Positions 6,497 through 7,345 of a DNA stretch of 7,345 nucleotides are shown here, piece by piece; position 1 is the first letter of the stretch, and the number at the start of each line of letters is the position of its first letter. Made by a program: the position numbers and the translations under genes. Where the stretch lies: NCBI GenBank assembly GCA_937981305.1, contig CALJPB010000431.1, positions 1 through 7,345 of the forward strand. The letters are read 5' to 3'. Below the pieces are notes generated by a model. That model ran no database searches. It saw only the letters and a program-made list of their open reading frames with translations, and had not been told where the DNA came from. This stretch comes from an uncultured Selenomonas sp. (lineage in GTDB: Bacteria > Bacillota > Negativicutes > Selenomonadales > Selenomonadaceae).

Positions 6497-6709
6497 TTAC
6501 TGCGCCGCAGATTTCTCGCCGATTGTTGCGTTCAACTCGGCGATGAGCGCGTCGATGTCGATGCCGTGTGCCATTGCACCCTGCTCAATGTTCTCGAAAT
6601 GCGAAGCCGCGCAGCCGAGGCAGCCCATGCCCGCATTCATCAGAACCTCGACGGTGTCAGGGTACGTCTGAACGATCTCGACGATGCTCATATCTTTTGT
6701 GATTGCCAT
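6497..6709 (-). CDS. DUF1858 family protein (hybrid-cluster-protein-associated redox disulfide domain)
   Basis: A 70-aa single-domain soluble protein. The sequence MSIVEIVQTYPDTVEVL, then a GMGCLGCAAS motif with C30 and C33 as a CxxC pair, then HGIDIDALIAELN matches the DUF1858 family, also described as a redox-disulfide domain associated with hybrid cluster protein (prismane). In anaerobes it is inferred to act as a small thiol-redox or metal-binding partner in nitrosative or oxidative stress; the reaction is unknown. Full length for the family. The ATG (6707-6709 on the complement) has a strong AGGAGGT at 6715-6721, 5 nt away. It is transcribed from its own extended -10 promoter and ends at the shared bidirectional terminator. 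No hybrid cluster protein gene is in the window. Confidence 0.92.
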   Translation of the reverse strand: MAITKDMSIVEIVQTYPDTVEVLMNAGMGCLGCAASHFENIEQGAMAHGIDIDALIAELNATIGEKSAAQ

Positions 6710-6746
6710 GATAGACCTCCTATATGATGAAGATAATTGACAGTGA

Positions 6747-6760
6747 AGGGGAATGCCCCT
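6747..6760 (-). other. Small stem-loop in the 5' leader of the DUF1858 gene
   Basis: AGGGG (6747-6751) and CCCCT (6756-6760) form a 5-bp stem with a 4-nt loop. It falls a few bases after the expected transcription start (about 6765, minus strand), so it would cap the 5' end of the mRNA. No T-tract follows, so it is not a terminator. A role in mRNA stability is inference. Confidence 0.4.
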
Positions 6761-6771
6761 GATTGCTTCAA

Positions 6772-6780
6772 ATTATAACA
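6772..6780 (-). promoter_or_regulatory. Extended -10 promoter of the DUF1858 gene
   Basis: On the minus strand the sequence reads TGTTATAAT, a consensus -10 (6772-6777) with an upstream TGn extension. At the -35 position only a poor hexamer is present (TTCCCT or CTTCCC), so the promoter probably relies on the extended -10 or an activator. It lies about 62 nt from the ATG. Confidence 0.75.
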
Positions 6781-6872
6781 CAAGATTTCAAAAAGGGAAG
6801 TATCATTTGTGACATTTGCAAGTATGCTCATAAGAAAAGATATATGCATTTGCGGCGTACGGTGCTCAATGA

Positions 6873-6901
6873 TTGACCTTCACCGTTTTTTTTGCTATAA
6901 C
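6873..6901 (+). promoter_or_regulatory. Sigma-A promoter of ychF
   Basis: TTGACC (6873-6878), a 17-nt T-rich spacer and TATAAC (6896-6901), with TG at 6893-6894 as an extended -10. The predicted start near 6908 leaves a leader of about 52 nt before the GTG of ychF. It diverges from the DUF1858 promoter about 95 bp away. Confidence 0.85.
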
Positions 6902-6959
6902 ATAACGAGTGTATCTATAAATTGAAAGAATATATTGATCCGTGAAAGAGGGAATTATT

Positions 6960-7345
6960 GTGAGTAATCTTGAGGTCGGAATCGTTGGACTGCCGAACGT
7001 GGGCAAGAGCACGCTTTTTAATGCGATTACGAAGGCAGGTGCAGAGGCGGCGAACTATCCGTTCTGCACGATTGAGCCAAATGTGGGTGTGGTGGCGGTG
7101 CCGGATGCGCGCCTCAAGGTGCTGACCGATCTCTATCACTCCAAGAAGACGACACCTGCGAGCGTTCGCTTCGTCGATATTGCGGGACTCGTAAAGGGCG
7201 CATCGAAGGGCGAGGGGCTTGGCAATAAGTTCCTTGAACATATCCGTCAGGTGGATGCCGTGGCGCATGTTGTCCGCTGCTTCGAGAGCTCGGACATCAC
7301 CCACGTGGAGGGTGCAGTTGATCCGCTGCGCGACATCGACATCAT
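6960..7345 (+). CDS. ychF: YchF/OLA1 P-loop ATPase, 3'-truncated by window edge
   Basis: First 128 codons of YchF (Obg-family, usually about 360 aa), a universally conserved translation- and stress-associated NTPase that prefers ATP to GTP and binds ribosomes. The visible part is the start of the nucleotide-binding domain. G1/Walker A is GLPNVGKS (residues 10-17). The switch I region is [12 protein letters not shown] (32-43). G3 is DIAGL (73-77), with the hydrophobic residue in place of catalytic glutamine that marks the HAS-type NTPases. The downstream [13 protein letters not shown] and [15 protein letters not shown] stretches are near-invariant in YchF. The G4 region that decides nucleotide preference, the coiled coil and the TGS domain are past the window edge. 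The start is the GTG at 6960, from AGAGGGA (6947-6953) at 6 nt and the family N-terminus; no in-frame ATG fits. It has its own promoter. Confidence 0.96.
   Translation, partial: MSNLEVGIVGLPNVGKSTLFNAITKAGAEAANYPFCTIEPNVGVVAVPDARLKVLTDLYHSKKTTPASVRFVDIAGLVKGASKGEGLGNKFLEHIRQVDAVAHVVRCFESSDITHVEGAVDPLRDIDI

Noticed and set aside
6806..6820. Possible Rex- or CRP-like half site (TTGTGA)
   Set aside because: The second half of the palindrome is missing or badly degraded.
1..7345. CRISPR arrays, insertion sequences, or attachment-site repeats
   Set aside because: I saw no regularly spaced repeats, transposase, integrase, or second copy of the tRNA 3' end in the window.

Overview
The window looks like a moderately GC-rich, anaerobic Firmicute of the Negativicutes type (Selenomonas or a close relative). 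This rests on the AMMECR1/LigB fusion protein, a small DUF1858 CxxC protein, the YchF sequence and sigma-A-type promoters. It is an inference from remembered family resemblance, not a database match.

Region 1 (start to 4813, + strand) is a tight operon of three overlapping genes: a TerB_N/TerB_C-domain protein, a BrxC/BrxD-family (DUF2791) P-loop ATPase, and an Lhr/BrxH-like DELH-box helicase. This gene set and order match the anti-phage defence system Shango (SngA, SngB, SngC). The first gene is cut by the left edge: its frame is open from base 2 and the TerB_N homology starts before any plausible start codon. The operon promoter and left boundary are therefore outside the window. No nuclease, methylase or PglZ-type gene is visible, so this is not a BREX locus as far as can be seen.

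Region 2 (4791-5019) is a tRNA-Leu(UAG) gene with encoded CCA and its own near-consensus promoter. The -35 box lies inside the last codons of the helicase gene and the -10 box directly follows the helicase stop codon. No terminator separates helicase and tRNA, so the defence operon probably reads through into the tRNA. A strong hairpin terminator follows the tRNA.

Region 3 (5038-6435, + strand) is an AmmeMemoRadiSam protein A-type gene: an N-terminal LigB/Memo-like extradiol-dioxygenase-fold domain fused to a C-terminal AMMECR1 domain. Its ribosome binding site begins only a few bases after the T-tract of the tRNA terminator. It therefore has no room for a private promoter downstream of that terminator and may depend on read-through.

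Region 4 (6439-7345) holds a 20-bp perfect bidirectional terminator, a minus-strand DUF1858 redox-disulfide protein of 70 aa, a 250-bp divergent intergenic region with two recognisable promoters, and the first 128 codons of ychF (redox-responsive P-loop ATPase) running off the right edge. The housekeeping genes on the right look like core chromosome. The Shango operon is accessory DNA abutting a tRNA gene, yet by eye it does not differ in GC content or codon preference from its neighbours.
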